This document shows positions 18,082-29,482 of a stretch of DNA of 64,000 nt, piece after piece. Both the position numbers and the translations under genes were made by a program. The stretch lies in the NCBI RefSeq assembly GCF_032164335.1, contig NZ_CP134152.1, positions 2,170,001 to 2,234,000 of the forward strand, written 5' to 3'. Under the pieces are notes generated by a model. It searched no databases. It was given only the letters and a program-made list of their open reading frames with translations, and was not told the origin of the DNA. Numbering within the stretch: position 1 is the first letter of the stretch; each line of letters starts with the position of its first letter. This DNA is from Winslowiella toletana (lineage in GTDB: Bacteria; Pseudomonadota; Gammaproteobacteria; Enterobacterales; Enterobacteriaceae).

Positions 18082-18912
18082 ATGACTTACACTGTCTCTT
18101 CTCTGGATAAGTTACTGACCGGCAAGTCCACCGGCAGTGAACCGGGCGCGGTGTGGCTGGTGGGTGCAGGGCCGGGCGATGTCGATTTGTTAACCGTGAA
18201 GGCACTGCGTTTGATTGAAAGCGCCGAAGTGGTGGTGTATGACCGGCTGGTCAGCCCTGAGATTCTGGCACTGGCACCGCCAGAAGCGTTGTGCATTGAT
18301 GTCGGTAAAACGCCGGGCTTTAACGGTATGAAGCAGGCGCAGATTAATCAGCTATTGGTCGATCTCGCTGCAACCGGACGTCAGGTGGTAAGGCTGAAGG
18401 GTGGCGATCCGTTTATTTTTGGTCGCGGCGGTGAGGAAATGAGCTGGGTGCAACAAGCCGGTATTGCCTGTCATATCGTGCCAGGCATTACCGCGGCGAT
18501 TGGTTGTGCGGCAGCGACCGGTATTCCGCTGACCCATCGCGATATGGCGCAGTCGGTGCGTTTTATTACCGGCCACGGGCGCGACGGTAAGCCGCAGCTT
18601 GACTGGCAAAGCCTGCAGGACAAGCGCCAGACGCTGGTGTTTTACATGGGGCTAACCTGGTGCCAGGCGCTGAGCCAGCAACTGATTGGTCACGGTCGCG
18701 ACGCCGACACGCCGGTGGCAATCGTGGAACGCGGCACCCGGCGCGATCAGCGGGTAATCATCACCCGTTTGCAGCAGCTGGCAGAGTGTGTGGCCCGGCA
18801 GCAGCCGCAATCACCCAGCCTGTTGATTGTTGGTGAGGTGGTAAAAATGTATCGTCAGCCACCGGAAGCGACGCAGTGCTCATTTTTCGAAATGACCGAT
18901 GCAGTATGTTAA
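18082..18912 (+). CDS. cobA: Uroporphyrinogen-III C-methyltransferase (SUMT)
   Basis: 276 residues, single-domain SUMT: VWLVGAGPGDVDLLTVKAL (SAM-binding), VVYDRLVS, LKGGDPFIFGRGGEE and VPGITAAIGCAA are all diagnostic. It methylates uroporphyrinogen III twice to precorrin-2, the branch point to siroheme. It starts 11 bp after nasA with GAGG upstream, so it is probably the last gene of the nas operon, serving the siroheme-containing nitrite reductase. It lacks the CysG dehydrogenase/ferrochelatase half, which must be supplied elsewhere. Confidence 0.93.
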   Translation: MTYTVSSLDKLLTGKSTGSEPGAVWLVGAGPGDVDLLTVKALRLIESAEVVVYDRLVSPEILALAPPEALCIDVGKTPGFNGMKQAQINQLLVDLAATGRQVVRLKGGDPFIFGRGGEEMSWVQQAGIACHIVPGITAAIGCAAATGIPLTHRDMAQSVRFITGHGRDGKPQLDWQSLQDKRQTLVFYMGLTWCQALSQQLIGHGRDADTPVAIVERGTRRDQRVIITRLQQLAECVARQQPQSPSLLIVGEVVKMYRQPPEATQCSFFEMTDAVC

Positions 18913-18990
18913 ACTAAAGTCTACTTTTTTATGTCAACTCCGTGAGCACCATCATAAATTGCTCAACGGCCAGACTAAACGGTAGGTTTG

Positions 18991-20430
18991 ATGTCGATAT
19001 TGCAGCGCAATAAAGGGTTCTGTACGCTCCTGATGCTTAGCGGCATCGGGTTGGCCGTGTCTGAAGCCAGCGCGCTGCAAACCGACACGCAGGTTGCTGA
19101 GTATCCTTTCGACAATCCCGCACGCTTCAGTGAGATGCAAAGCGGTTTGCCCGAACTGGGCGGCGCCAGTGCCAGCAGTGACGCTTTTGCCACCAAATTA
19201 GCCACGGTCGCCAGGGATATTGGTCAGGCCAGTATGAACAGTACGACTGACGATCCGCTAAGAAAGCAGGCCGGTGAGTGGGCCTTCAATCACTTCCGCG
19301 ATGAGCTGGCAGAGCGGGTCGTCGATCGCGGCCAGAGCCTGCTTTCGCCCTATGGTTCAGCCAGCTTGTCATTGCAGGTTGATATGGAAGGCAACTTAAA
19401 CGGCAGTAATGCGCAGTTGCTGACGCCGTGGCAGGATAAATATCAGTATTTAACCTTTACACAGGTCGGCGTAACCGAAGCGGATAACAGCACCATCGGC
19501 AATGCCGGTTTAGGCCAGCGTTGGTTCGCCGGTAACTGGCTGCTGGGCTACAACGCCTTTGTCGACCGCCAGTTTGACAACGGTTTGCAGCGGGCCGGAA
19601 TTGGCACCGAGGCCTGGGGTGACTTCCTGCGTTTTTCAGCCAATTATTACCATCCGATTGCCGGCTGGCGCGACGACAGCAGCAGTTCACAGACGCGTCT
19701 GGCGCGTGGTTATGACATTACCACTCAGGGGTATCTGCCTTTTTACCGTCAGCTGGGCGTATCGCTGACTTATGAGCAGTATCTCGGGGACAATGTCGAT
19801 CTGTTTAACAGCGGCAACCGCTATCGCAATCCGGTGGCGGTTAAAGTTGGCGTTAATTACACTCCGGTGCCGCTGCTGAGTTTTACCGCTTCGCATAAAG
19901 AGGGCGAGGGGGGAGAGTCTCAGGATCAGTTTGGTATGAAGGTGAATTATCGCATTGGGGTGGCGCTGAGCAAGCAGCTTTCGGCTAATAATGTCGCAGA
20001 GGCGCGTTCGCTGCGCGGCAGCCGTTATGATACCGTTGAACGCAACAATACGCCGGTGCTGGAGTTCCGCCAGCGTAAAACGCTGTCGGTGTTCCTCGCG
20101 ACCCCGCCGTGGCAGTTGCAGCCTGGAGAAACGCTGCCGTTGAAACTGCAAATCCGCGCGGCTAATCCTGTCAGTAAGGTCAGCTGGCAGGGTGATACCC
20201 AGACCCTGAGCCTGACGCCACCCGCCAATAACAGCGATCCGCAGGGCTGGACGATCATTATGCCGCAGTGGGACAACTCGCCGGGCGCCAGCAACGAGTA
20301 CCGATTGTCGGTGACGCTGGAAGACAGTAAACAACAGCGCGTGACCTCCAACTGGATCACGCTGAAAGCCTCGCCGCCAATGTCACTGGAAAATAACCGT
20401 GGCGGCAGTTTTGACCTGATGGCACCCTGA
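18991..20430 (+). CDS. ychO: YchO-type inverse autotransporter (invasin-like outer-membrane protein)
   Basis: 479 residues. A signal peptide (about 1-30) is followed by an inverse-autotransporter beta-barrel (about 90-350: LSPYGSASLSLQVDMEGN, WFAGNWLLGYNAFVDRQ, GTEAWGDFLRFSANYYHP) and one Ig-like domain (about 370-470: RKTLSVFLATPPWQL, then WQGDTQTLSLTP). It strongly resembles E. coli YchO, which in that genome lies next to the nar genes; here it again follows nitrate genes. The start uses ATG 18991 behind GGTAGG. With only one short extracellular module it is a minimal family member; function unknown. Confidence 0.9.
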   Translation: MSILQRNKGFCTLLMLSGIGLAVSEASALQTDTQVAEYPFDNPARFSEMQSGLPELGGASASSDAFATKLATVARDIGQASMNSTTDDPLRKQAGEWAFNHFRDELAERVVDRGQSLLSPYGSASLSLQVDMEGNLNGSNAQLLTPWQDKYQYLTFTQVGVTEADNSTIGNAGLGQRWFAGNWLLGYNAFVDRQFDNGLQRAGIGTEAWGDFLRFSANYYHPIAGWRDDSSSSQTRLARGYDITTQGYLPFYRQLGVSLTYEQYLGDNVDLFNSGNRYRNPVAVKVGVNYTPVPLLSFTASHKEGEGGESQDQFGMKVNYRIGVALSKQLSANNVAEARSLRGSRYDTVERNNTPVLEFRQRKTLSVFLATPPWQLQPGETLPLKLQIRAANPVSKVSWQGDTQTLSLTPPANNSDPQGWTIIMPQWDNSPGASNEYRLSVTLEDSKQQRVTSNWITLKASPPMSLENNRGGSFDLMAP

Positions 20431-20476
20431 AGGCAGGCAGCGCGTCAGTCGCGCTGCCGCAGGATCGCAGGCCAGA

Positions 20477-21547
20477 TCAGAACTGGTAGGTCAGACCAAT
20501 ACCGGTAACATCATCATTAGACAGGCCAAGTGGGTTATCACTGTCCAGCAGGTTGATTTTGTATTCTGCGTAGAACACCATGTTTTTGTTGAAGTAGTAG
20601 TAGGTCCCCACCGCGATATATTTAAACAGGTCGGCGCTGCCAATCCCTTCGATATCTTTGCCTTTCGACGAAACATACGCCAGAGAAGGGCGTAAGCCAT
20701 TCAGGAATTGATACTGAGCCACCGCTTCAAAATTCTGCGCTTTATTGGCAAAGCCACCGCTGATTGGCGTGGCGTTACGCGTTTCACCGTATAGCGTTGC
20801 CAGGTAGATCTGGTTAGCGTCGTACTTGATTGACGTAGCCCAGGACTGCGCGCGATCGCCGTCACCGCGAGCTGCCGCATTCTGTGCCGCAGTGCGATCA
20901 ATGCTGGCATAAGCACCGGTTATGCCAAAACCGGAGTCCAGATTATAAGCCGCGGAGAGGGCATAGCCATCACCGTTCGCGCGCCGAACGGCATCGGCAT
21001 TGCCGCTGCGCTCGTTTTTACCCTGATATTGCAGGGCAAAATTCAGCCCGTCCACCAGACCAAAGAAATCGTTGTTGCGCCAGGTCAGCAGGCCACCGGC
21101 ACGAGCGGAGGCGAAGCCATCGCTGTAGCCAGAGTCGCCACCAAATTTTGGCAGCATATCGGTGGCGGCCAGTGCGTCATAGATAAGACCGTAGTTGCGG
21201 CCGTAGTCGATCGAGCCCCAGTTAGCGAATTTCAGACCGGCAAAACCTAAGCGGGTTTTATTGCCATTCTGCGCATCGGAACCTTCAGAGTTATTGACCT
21301 GAAAATTGTATTGCCACATGCCGTAGCCGCTGAGCTGTTCGGTTATCTGCGTTTCACCTTTAAAGCCGAGGCGGGCGTATGTGGTATCGCCATCATTATT
21401 GGCGTCATTGGAGAACACATGACCGGCGTTAACTTTTCCCGACAGATCGAGTTTATTCCCGTCCTTGTTATAAATTTCTGAAGCCTGAGCATTACCCAGC
21501 ACTAGCAGAACAGGTATTACCACTGCAATTACATTACGCTTCATCAT
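20477..21547 (-). CDS. General trimeric porin of the OmpC/OmpF/PhoE family
   Basis: 356 residues: signal peptide (cut after NAQA), mature start [13 protein letters not shown], strands such as [14 protein letters not shown] and [23 protein letters not shown], and a terminal Phe (TGIGLTYQF), the outer-membrane assembly signal. Eyelet arginines equivalent to R42, R82 and R132 are present. The loop-3 motif normally PEFGG reads PKFGG (Lys at precursor residue 134), an acidic-to-basic change at the pore constriction. Start at 21547 behind AGGA. Which of OmpC, OmpF or PhoE it corresponds to cannot be settled by eye. Confidence 0.92.
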   Translation of the reverse strand: MMKRNVIAVVIPVLLVLGNAQASEIYNKDGNKLDLSGKVNAGHVFSNDANNDGDTTYARLGFKGETQITEQLSGYGMWQYNFQVNNSEGSDAQNGNKTRLGFAGLKFANWGSIDYGRNYGLIYDALAATDMLPKFGGDSGYSDGFASARAGGLLTWRNNDFFGLVDGLNFALQYQGKNERSGNADAVRRANGDGYALSAAYNLDSGFGITGAYASIDRTAAQNAAARGDGDRAQSWATSIKYDANQIYLATLYGETRNATPISGGFANKAQNFEAVAQYQFLNGLRPSLAYVSSKGKDIEGIGSADLFKYIAVGTYYYFNKNMVFYAEYKINLLDSDNPLGLSNDDVTGIGLTYQF

Positions 21548-21639
21548 TAAAATATCCTGTGATTTATTTTTTTATTTTGACGCTGATTTGCGACCGGAAG
21601 AAAATGTCATAAATAATAAATTTACAATAGAGTCATAAC

Positions 21640-21657
21640 TGTTACAAAATGTAAATA
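21640..21657 (-). promoter_or_regulatory. Putative OmpR-binding site of the porin gene
   Basis: The minus strand reads TATTTACATTTTGTAACA, close to the OmpR recognition pattern TTTACTTTTTGTAACA. It lies about 95 bp upstream of the porin start, suitable for EnvZ/OmpR control. Sequence match only. Confidence 0.6.
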
Positions 21658-22106
21658 AGTGACCATTATCATCATTTATGACGTTTATCGCACTATTAAG
21701 ACCATGCTTATCATTTTTTCGTATTTAGAAGAGTAGTGCGCGAAGTTTGCGGTTGGTTGTTTAATTGATTGTATTTAATTGATAATTTATTGTAATTCCT
21801 GCTTTACTAAACTCGCAATCTGACGAGTGGTTAATTTTTATCCATTTATGAATTATTTAATTCTCTTCCCTGTTGTCACTCAATAATTATATGATCGTGT
21901 TACATGTAATGCTTATTTTTAATTTTCATAGTTACAAATATTTCTTGATGGAAATAGTTTTTTATGAGGTGAATACAGATATAAACTGGACGGGTTAGCT
22001 GTTGTATCGCTGCCGAAATGAAAACAGCACCGTACTGACTACGCGCTCATAACCAGGGACAAAAACATTGCAGGTGAGCGCCGCGGCAAAAATTATATCA
22101 GATGCA

Positions 22107-22128
22107 TTGTAGGGTGATTACCCTATAA
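22107..22128. repeat. 22-bp interrupted palindrome of unknown purpose
   Basis: TAGGGT-GATT-ACCCTA (22110-22125) with matching outer TT/AA pairs. The arms are perfect and the position is upstream of the astC NtrC-type sites. It could be an operator for an unidentified dimeric regulator; it has no T-run and so is not a typical terminator. Confidence 0.45.
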
Positions 22129-22145
22129 CAGAGGGCGAGACACTC

Positions 22146-22180
22146 GCACTGTTTCAGTGCGCGATGCGCCATAAACGTGC
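22146..22180 (+). promoter_or_regulatory. Putative NtrC enhancer pair upstream of astC
   Basis: Site 1 is GCACTGTTTCAGTGC (22146-22160), an exact GCAC-N7-GTGC. Site 2 (22166-22180) is GCGC-N7-GTGC with one mismatch. Centres are 20 bp apart (two helical turns) and about 245-265 bp before the predicted start of the sigma54 transcript. ast in E. coli is NtrC-activated under nitrogen limitation. Confidence 0.6.
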
Positions 22181-22306
22181 GTTAAATGCTTCTTAATAAA
22201 ACCAAATCCCATCATCGATCACAAAAGCGATATTTTATTTGGCAAATGCATAATTTGTCTTTTTTATGTTCCGCATATGGCCTGCTTTCGGATTGTTATT
22301 CACTTT

Positions 22307-22327
22307 ATATGCATTAATTATGCATAT
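22307..22327. repeat. Palindrome upstream of the astC promoter
   Basis: ATATGCAT-TAATT-ATGCATAT, perfect 8-bp arms around five bases. TGCAT also occurs nearby (22243-22250 and 22371-22378). It resembles an ARG box in base content but has a five- rather than four-base centre, so assignment to ArgR is doubtful. Confidence 0.45.
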
Positions 22328-22390
22328 CGCGCTGAGCTAACTTATTGATATTTGGTTGGTGATAACGATTTATGCATTTATAGCGCTGGC

Positions 22391-22406
22391 TGGCACGATG
22401 CGTGCA
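22391..22406 (+). promoter_or_regulatory. Sigma54 promoter of the ast operon
   Basis: TGGCACGATGCGTGCA matches TGGCAC-N5-TTGCA with one mismatch in the -12 element. Predicted start near 22417, about 74 bases before astC. E. coli astC has a sigma54 promoter in the same place. Confidence 0.78.
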
Positions 22407-22490
22407 CTTTACAGTAGGGCTGTGGTAAATCATTTCATTAACATTTTATAAACTTTTAGTTCACCTGACAGAGTGAACAGTGAGGCCGCT

Positions 22491-23707
22491 ATGCAACAGT
22501 CAGTTTCGCGTGAAAATTTTGACCAGTGGATGGTTCCATCCTATGCACCTGCCACTTTTGTACCGGTGAGAGCGGAGGGATCAACGCTGTGGGATCAAAA
22601 TGATAAAAACTATATCGATTTTGCTGGCGGTATTGCGGTTAACGCCCTTGGACATGCGCATCCTGAATTGCAGCTGGCGTTGCAGCAACAGGCGGCCCGT
22701 TTATGGCATACCGGTAATGGCTACACTAATGAACCCATTCTGCGGCTGGCAAAACAGCTGATTGATGCCACCTTTGCCGAGCGGGTATTTTTCTGTAACT
22801 CCGGAGCTGAGGCTAACGAAGCGGCACTGAAACTGGCGCGTAAATATGCCCATGATCACTATGGCCCACATAAAAGCGGTATCGTCGCCTTCAATAATGC
22901 CTTCCATGGCCGCACGCTGTTTACCGTTTCGGCCGGTGGTCAGCCTGCCTACTCGAAAGATTTTGCGCCGCTGCCGGGAGCGATTGAGCATGCGGTTTTC
23001 AACGATTTAGATTCTGCTGCCCGGCTGATTAATGATGAAACCTGCGCGGTAATCGTCGAGCCGATTCAGGGCGAGGGCGGCGTAGTGCCGGCAGAACCGG
23101 CATTTTTACGCGGCCTGCGTGCGCTGTGTGACCAGCATAACGCGCTGCTGATTTTTGATGAAGTGCAGACCGGCGTTGGCCGCACCGGCTCGCTGTATGC
23201 CTATATGCACTACGGCGTGACGCCGGATGTGCTGTCAACCGCCAAAGCGCTGGGCGGCGGTTTCCCGATTGGTGCAATGCTGACCAGCGAAAAACTGGCC
23301 TCAGCAATGGGGGTTGGCACTCACGGCACCACTTACGGCGGTAATCCGCTGGCGGGTGCGGTGGCGGGTAAAGTGATTGAGCTGATTAACCGTCCGGATG
23401 TGATGGATGGTGTCGGCCTGCGTCACCGCTGGTTTATCGACGGATTAAATGCGATTAATCAGCGTTTGCATCTGTTTAAAGAGATTCGTGGTCTCGGCCT
23501 GCTGATTGGTTGCGTGCTGAATGAAGATTACAGCGGCAAAGCGAAACAGTTCAATCTGGCGGCTGCCGAACAGGGACTGATGGTGCTGATCGCCGGTGCG
23601 AATGTGGTGCGTTTCGCCCCGTCACTGGTGATCAGTGAACAGGAAGTTAAAGAGGGACTGAGCCGCTTTGAACGTGCTTGCGAAGCGGTCGTTACAGGAG
23701 TGAGCGT

Positions 23708-23711
<4 letters not shown>
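22491..23711 (+). CDS. astC: Succinylornithine transaminase
   Basis: 406 residues, the usual length. PLP-dependent class III aminotransferase with [18 protein letters not shown], the cofactor Asp in [15 protein letters not shown] and the PLP-binding Lys in [15 protein letters not shown]. It converts N2-succinylornithine plus 2-oxoglutarate to succinylglutamate semialdehyde plus glutamate in the arginine succinyltransferase pathway. The ATG at 22491 has GAGG seven bases upstream and yields the family N-terminus ([16 protein letters not shown]); the GTG at 22473 is unlikely. First gene of astCADBE; its stop overlaps astA. Confidence 0.96.
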
Positions 23712-26207
<2,496 letters not shown>

Positions 26208-26208
<1 letters not shown>

Positions 26209-27536
26209 TGAAAGCAGCCGAAGTCAATTTTGACGGTCTGGTGGGCTTAACTCACCATTACGCCGGGTTATCCTTTGGCAATGAAGCCTCAACCCGCAAC
26301 CAGCATCAGCAATCAAACCCGCGTCTGGCGGCAAAGCAGGGCTTGCTGAAAATGAAGGCGCTGGCCGATCTCGGCTACCTGCAGGGCGTTATTCCCCCCC
26401 ATGAACGGCCGAATATCTGCGCACTGCGTCAGATTGGTTTCAGCGGCAGCGATGCACAGGTGCTGGCGAAGGCGGCCAGAGAGGCGCCGCAGCTGCTCTC
26501 CGCTGCCAGTTCTGCTTCGGCGATGTGGGTCGCTAATGCGGCGACCGTTTCTCCGTCAGCGGACAGTGGTGATGGCCGGGTGCATCTGACGGTTGCCAAC
26601 CTGAATAATAAGTTTCATCGCGCAATGGAAGCGCCGACTACCGAAGCATTGCTGCGCGCCATTTTCCGCGATAAACAGCACTTTATCGTGCATCAGGCAC
26701 TGCCGCAGGTGGCGCTGTTTGGTGATGAAGGGGCGGCTAATCATAACCGTTTTGCGGCCGATCACGGCGAGCCTGGGGTACAGTTGTTTGTTTATGGCCG
26801 TGAGGCGAACAGTCACGGGCAGGCCCCGGCGCGTTATCCGGCACGTCAGACGCGTGAGGCCAGCGAAGCCGTGGCGCGTCTGCACCAGCTGAATCCGCAG
26901 GCGACGGTTTTTGCCCAGCAGAACCCGGCGGTGATCGACAAAGGGGTATTTCACAATGATGTGATTGCCGTCAGCAATCAACAGGTGCTGTTTTGCCATC
27001 AGCAAGCTTTTCTCCATCAGCCGCAGCTGCTGGCCGAACTACAGGAAAAAGTCAGTGGTTTCACCGCAATTGAGGTGGCTGATAACCGCGTGTCGGTCAG
27101 TGATGCGGTGCAAACCTACTTATTTAACAGCCAGTTGTTAAGCCGCGATAATGGTAAAATGCTGCTGGTTCTGCCGGAAGAGGCGCGGCAACATGCTGGT
27201 GTCTGGCGTTACCTTACTGAACTGTCAGAGAGCGGCGGGCCGATTGATCGGCTGGAAGTGTTCGATCTGCGTGAAAGCATGTGTAACGGTGGCGGCCCGG
27301 CCTGCCTGCGTTTGCGCGTGGCGTTGAATGCACAGGAGCAGGCGGCGGTAAATCCGGCGGTGATGATGAATGAAAAGCTGTTTACCACACTTAATCATTG
27401 GGTCGATCGCCACTACCGCGATCGCCTGTCGCAGGATGACCTTGCCGATCCGCAATTGCTGATTGAAGGGCGCGAAGCGCTCGATGAGCTGACTAAGCTG
27501 CTAGACTTAGGCAGCATTTACCACTTTCAACGATGA
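26208..27536 (+). CDS. astB: N-succinylarginine dihydrolase
   Basis: 442 residues with the family opening [23 protein letters not shown] and the conserved [13 protein letters not shown] carrying the catalytic Cys of the guanidine-modifying fold. It cleaves succinylarginine to succinylornithine, two ammonia and CO2, the nitrogen-releasing step. ATG 26208 overlaps the astD stop (TGATG), with GGAG upstream; the preceding GTG is less likely. Confidence 0.96.
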
Positions 27537-27554
27537 TCATGGATGAACTGTAAG

Positions 27555-27572
27555 GGCGGCGATAGCGCCGCC
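27555..27572 (+). repeat. GC-rich hairpin in the astB-astE gap
   Basis: GGCGGC-GATAGC-GCCGCC followed by TTCATAA. The stem is strong but lacks a T-run, so it may act as an mRNA-stabilising or weak attenuating structure before astE rather than a full terminator. Confidence 0.5.
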
Positions 27573-27609
27573 TTCATAATAAGGAGCACGATGATATTAA
27601 GGAGTATCA

Positions 27610-28605
27610 ATGCAGGATTTTCTACAGCAAACGCTTTCTGGTGTGACACCGCAACCTCAGTCCGGTGAAAACTCCCGGCTGCGCTGGCAGTGGTGGGATG
27701 AAGGCATTCTCGAGTTAACGCCGCATCAGGCGACGCGTCAGGCGATTGTCATTTCGGCAGGATTACACGGTAACGAAACCGCGCCGGTCGAGATTCTGAA
27801 CGCGTTAATCACTCAGTTACTAAAAGGTGAGAAAGCGCTGGTGCCGCGGGTTCTGGTGATCCTCGGTAACCCGGCGGCGCTGCGTGCCGATAAACGCTAT
27901 CTCCGTTGTGATATCAACCGCATGTTTGGCGGGCGCTGGCAACAGTATGAAGATTGCCCGGAAGCGCGACGCGCCTGGCGGCTGGAGCAGGCGATGGAAA
28001 CCTTCTGGCAGGCGGGTGACCATGTTGAGGTGTGCTGGCATATCGATCTGCACACCGCTATCCGTGGCTCTTATCATCCGCGTTTTGGCGTGCTGCCGCT
28101 TAATCAGCGTGAGTGGCCAGAGAACTTTATGCAGTGGCTGGCGGCGGCCGGGCTGGAAGCGCTGGTGTTTCATCGCGCACCGGCAGGCACCTTTACCCAC
28201 TACAGTTGTGAACACTTCAATGCTGCCAGCTGCACGCTGGAGCTGGGCCAGGCCCGGCCATTTGGTGAAAACGATCTGTCGCAGTTTGCCGCGGCACAGC
28301 AGGCGCTTGCTTCGCTGCTGTTTGGTGAGCCTTTGCCGCACAATGCAGAGGCGCCGCGCCGTTATCGGGTTTCGCAGCAAATTACCCGCGCCTCAGCCGC
28401 ATTCAAACTGCATATGAGCGCTGAGACGCTGAATTTTACCGCCTTTCCACAGGGAACACTGCTGGCGGAAGATGGCGAAAAGCGTTACTACGTTCAGCAG
28501 GCGCGAGAATATGTGCTGTTTCCGAATTCGCAGGTTGCCCCCGGGCTGCGGGCAGGTTTAATGCTGGTGGAAGATAACGCCCACAATAAAATCACGGGTT
28601 CATGA
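27610..28605 (+). CDS. astE: Succinylglutamate desuccinylase
   Basis: 331 residues, zinc carboxypeptidase-like: the HGNETAP motif (SAGLHGNETAPVEILN) and HIDLHTAIRG supply the zinc ligands, and ASCTLELGQARPFG the catalytic Glu. It releases glutamate and succinate, the last step of the ast pathway. AAGGAG lies five bases before the ATG. Unlike the other ast genes it is separated from its neighbour by 73 bp with a hairpin. The family is usually about 320 residues; the C-terminus is slightly extended. Confidence 0.95.
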   Translation: MQDFLQQTLSGVTPQPQSGENSRLRWQWWDEGILELTPHQATRQAIVISAGLHGNETAPVEILNALITQLLKGEKALVPRVLVILGNPAALRADKRYLRCDINRMFGGRWQQYEDCPEARRAWRLEQAMETFWQAGDHVEVCWHIDLHTAIRGSYHPRFGVLPLNQREWPENFMQWLAAAGLEALVFHRAPAGTFTHYSCEHFNAASCTLELGQARPFGENDLSQFAAAQQALASLLFGEPLPHNAEAPRRYRVSQQITRASAAFKLHMSAETLNFTAFPQGTLLAEDGEKRYYVQQAREYVLFPNSQVAPGLRAGLMLVEDNAHNKITGS

Positions 28606-28765
28606 CCAATACCTCGGGCGCATCCCGCGCCCGAAATCAATAAAGTGTAAAGCCACGCGGTTAGTCTTTCCCTGAAACTGTATTTAGCGTTACACTCCTC
28701 CATAATTTCTACTGAAATCACTGCAAATTCATATTCTTTAGCAATTCTTAATCAAATTCTTCTTA

Positions 28766-28780
28766 TTCTCTCCATGATTG
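28766..28780 (+). promoter_or_regulatory. Putative BaeR box of spy
   Basis: TTCTCTCCATGATTG resembles the BaeR consensus (TTTTCTCCATnATTGGC). In E. coli spy is activated by BaeSR and CpxAR. The site is about 135 bp before spy. The rest of 28606-28910 shows no gene; a possible TTGACG -35 lies at 28831. Confidence 0.5.
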
Positions 28781-28910
28781 TTTCTTTATTGTCTCTTATG
28801 CTTTCAGGGCTTTACCCACGCTCTGAGTACTTGACGTTCAGCGCCCTAAACTTAATTCCGTACTCACGACACAGGCTGTCGTCATAAAACTGAAAAGTAA
28901 GGACAATATT

Positions 28911-29396
28911 ATGCGTAAATTAACATCCCTTTTTGTTGCAACTACACTGGCACTGGGTGCAGCTAATATCGTTCACGCTGCAGCGGACAACCTGACACCT
29001 CCGCCAGCAGGCACTGAAAAACCGATGCACAAGCCAGCGATGCATCGTGGTATGCACGATATGTTTAAAGGTCTGAACCTGACCGATGCGCAGAAAGAGC
29101 AGATGCGCACTATCATGCGAGATTCACGTAAAGAGATGAAGCGTCCGTCACTGGAAGAGCGCCGTGCTAACCACGCGATTATCGCGTCAGACAGCTTTGA
29201 TAAGAGCAAAGCCGAAGCGCAGGCTGCGACCATGACCGCTAACGCCAAAGAGAATGCGGTCGCGATGATGGAAACGCAGAACAAGCTGTATAACGTGCTG
29301 ACGCCGGAACAGAAGAAACAGTACAACGCTAATTTTGAGAAGCGTCTGACAGAAAAACCTAAGCATGAAGGTAAAATGCAGCCTCCAGCAGAGTAA
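28911..29396 (+). CDS. spy: Periplasmic ATP-independent chaperone Spy
   Basis: 161 residues: signal peptide (cut near VHAAA), then a helical CpxP/Spy domain with the duplicated LTxxQ motif (LNLTDAQKEQM at about 62, VLTPEQKKQY at about 130). Spy forms a cradle that protects unfolded proteins in the periplasm under envelope stress. The tail is basic. Single-gene unit between astE and cho, the same neighbourhood as in E. coli. Confidence 0.93.
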   Translation: MRKLTSLFVATTLALGAANIVHAAADNLTPPPAGTEKPMHKPAMHRGMHDMFKGLNLTDAQKEQMRTIMRDSRKEMKRPSLEERRANHAIIASDSFDKSKAEAQAATMTANAKENAVAMMETQNKLYNVLTPEQKKQYNANFEKRLTEKPKHEGKMQPPAE

Positions 29397-29425
29397 TGAC
29401 TCTGGTTAGCATGCGATGATTTGAG

Positions 29426-29479
29426 ACCGCCGGTGTTGCCCACATTGCCTAAAGCTTGTGGTCAGCCCCGGCGGTTTTA
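29426..29479. terminator. Terminator between spy and cho
   Basis: ACCGCCGG (29426-29433) pairs with CCGGCGGT (29468-29475), followed by TTTT, with a nested CCACA/TGTGG stem in the loop. It separates convergent spy and cho and may serve both directions. Confidence 0.6.
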
Positions 29480-29482
29480 CAT

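Larger units (their letters stand above)
21548..22490. other. Long AT-rich regulatory gap between the porin gene and astC
   Basis: About 940 bp with no convincing gene. The left side holds a putative OmpR site and the minus-strand promoter of the porin gene. The right side holds NtrC-type sites, two palindromes and the sigma54 promoter of astC. The central part (about 21700-22080) is very AT-rich, and I see no defined element there. Confidence 0.7.

Noticed and set aside
22307..22327. ARG box (ArgR site) upstream of astC
   Set aside because: The palindrome has five bases between half-sites and TGCAT rather than TGAAT; not good enough to call ArgR, so kept as an unassigned palindrome.
28616..28660. 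CpxR box (GTAAA-N5-GTAAA) upstream of spy
   Set aside because: Only a single GTAAA half with a poor partner (GGTTAG) is present.
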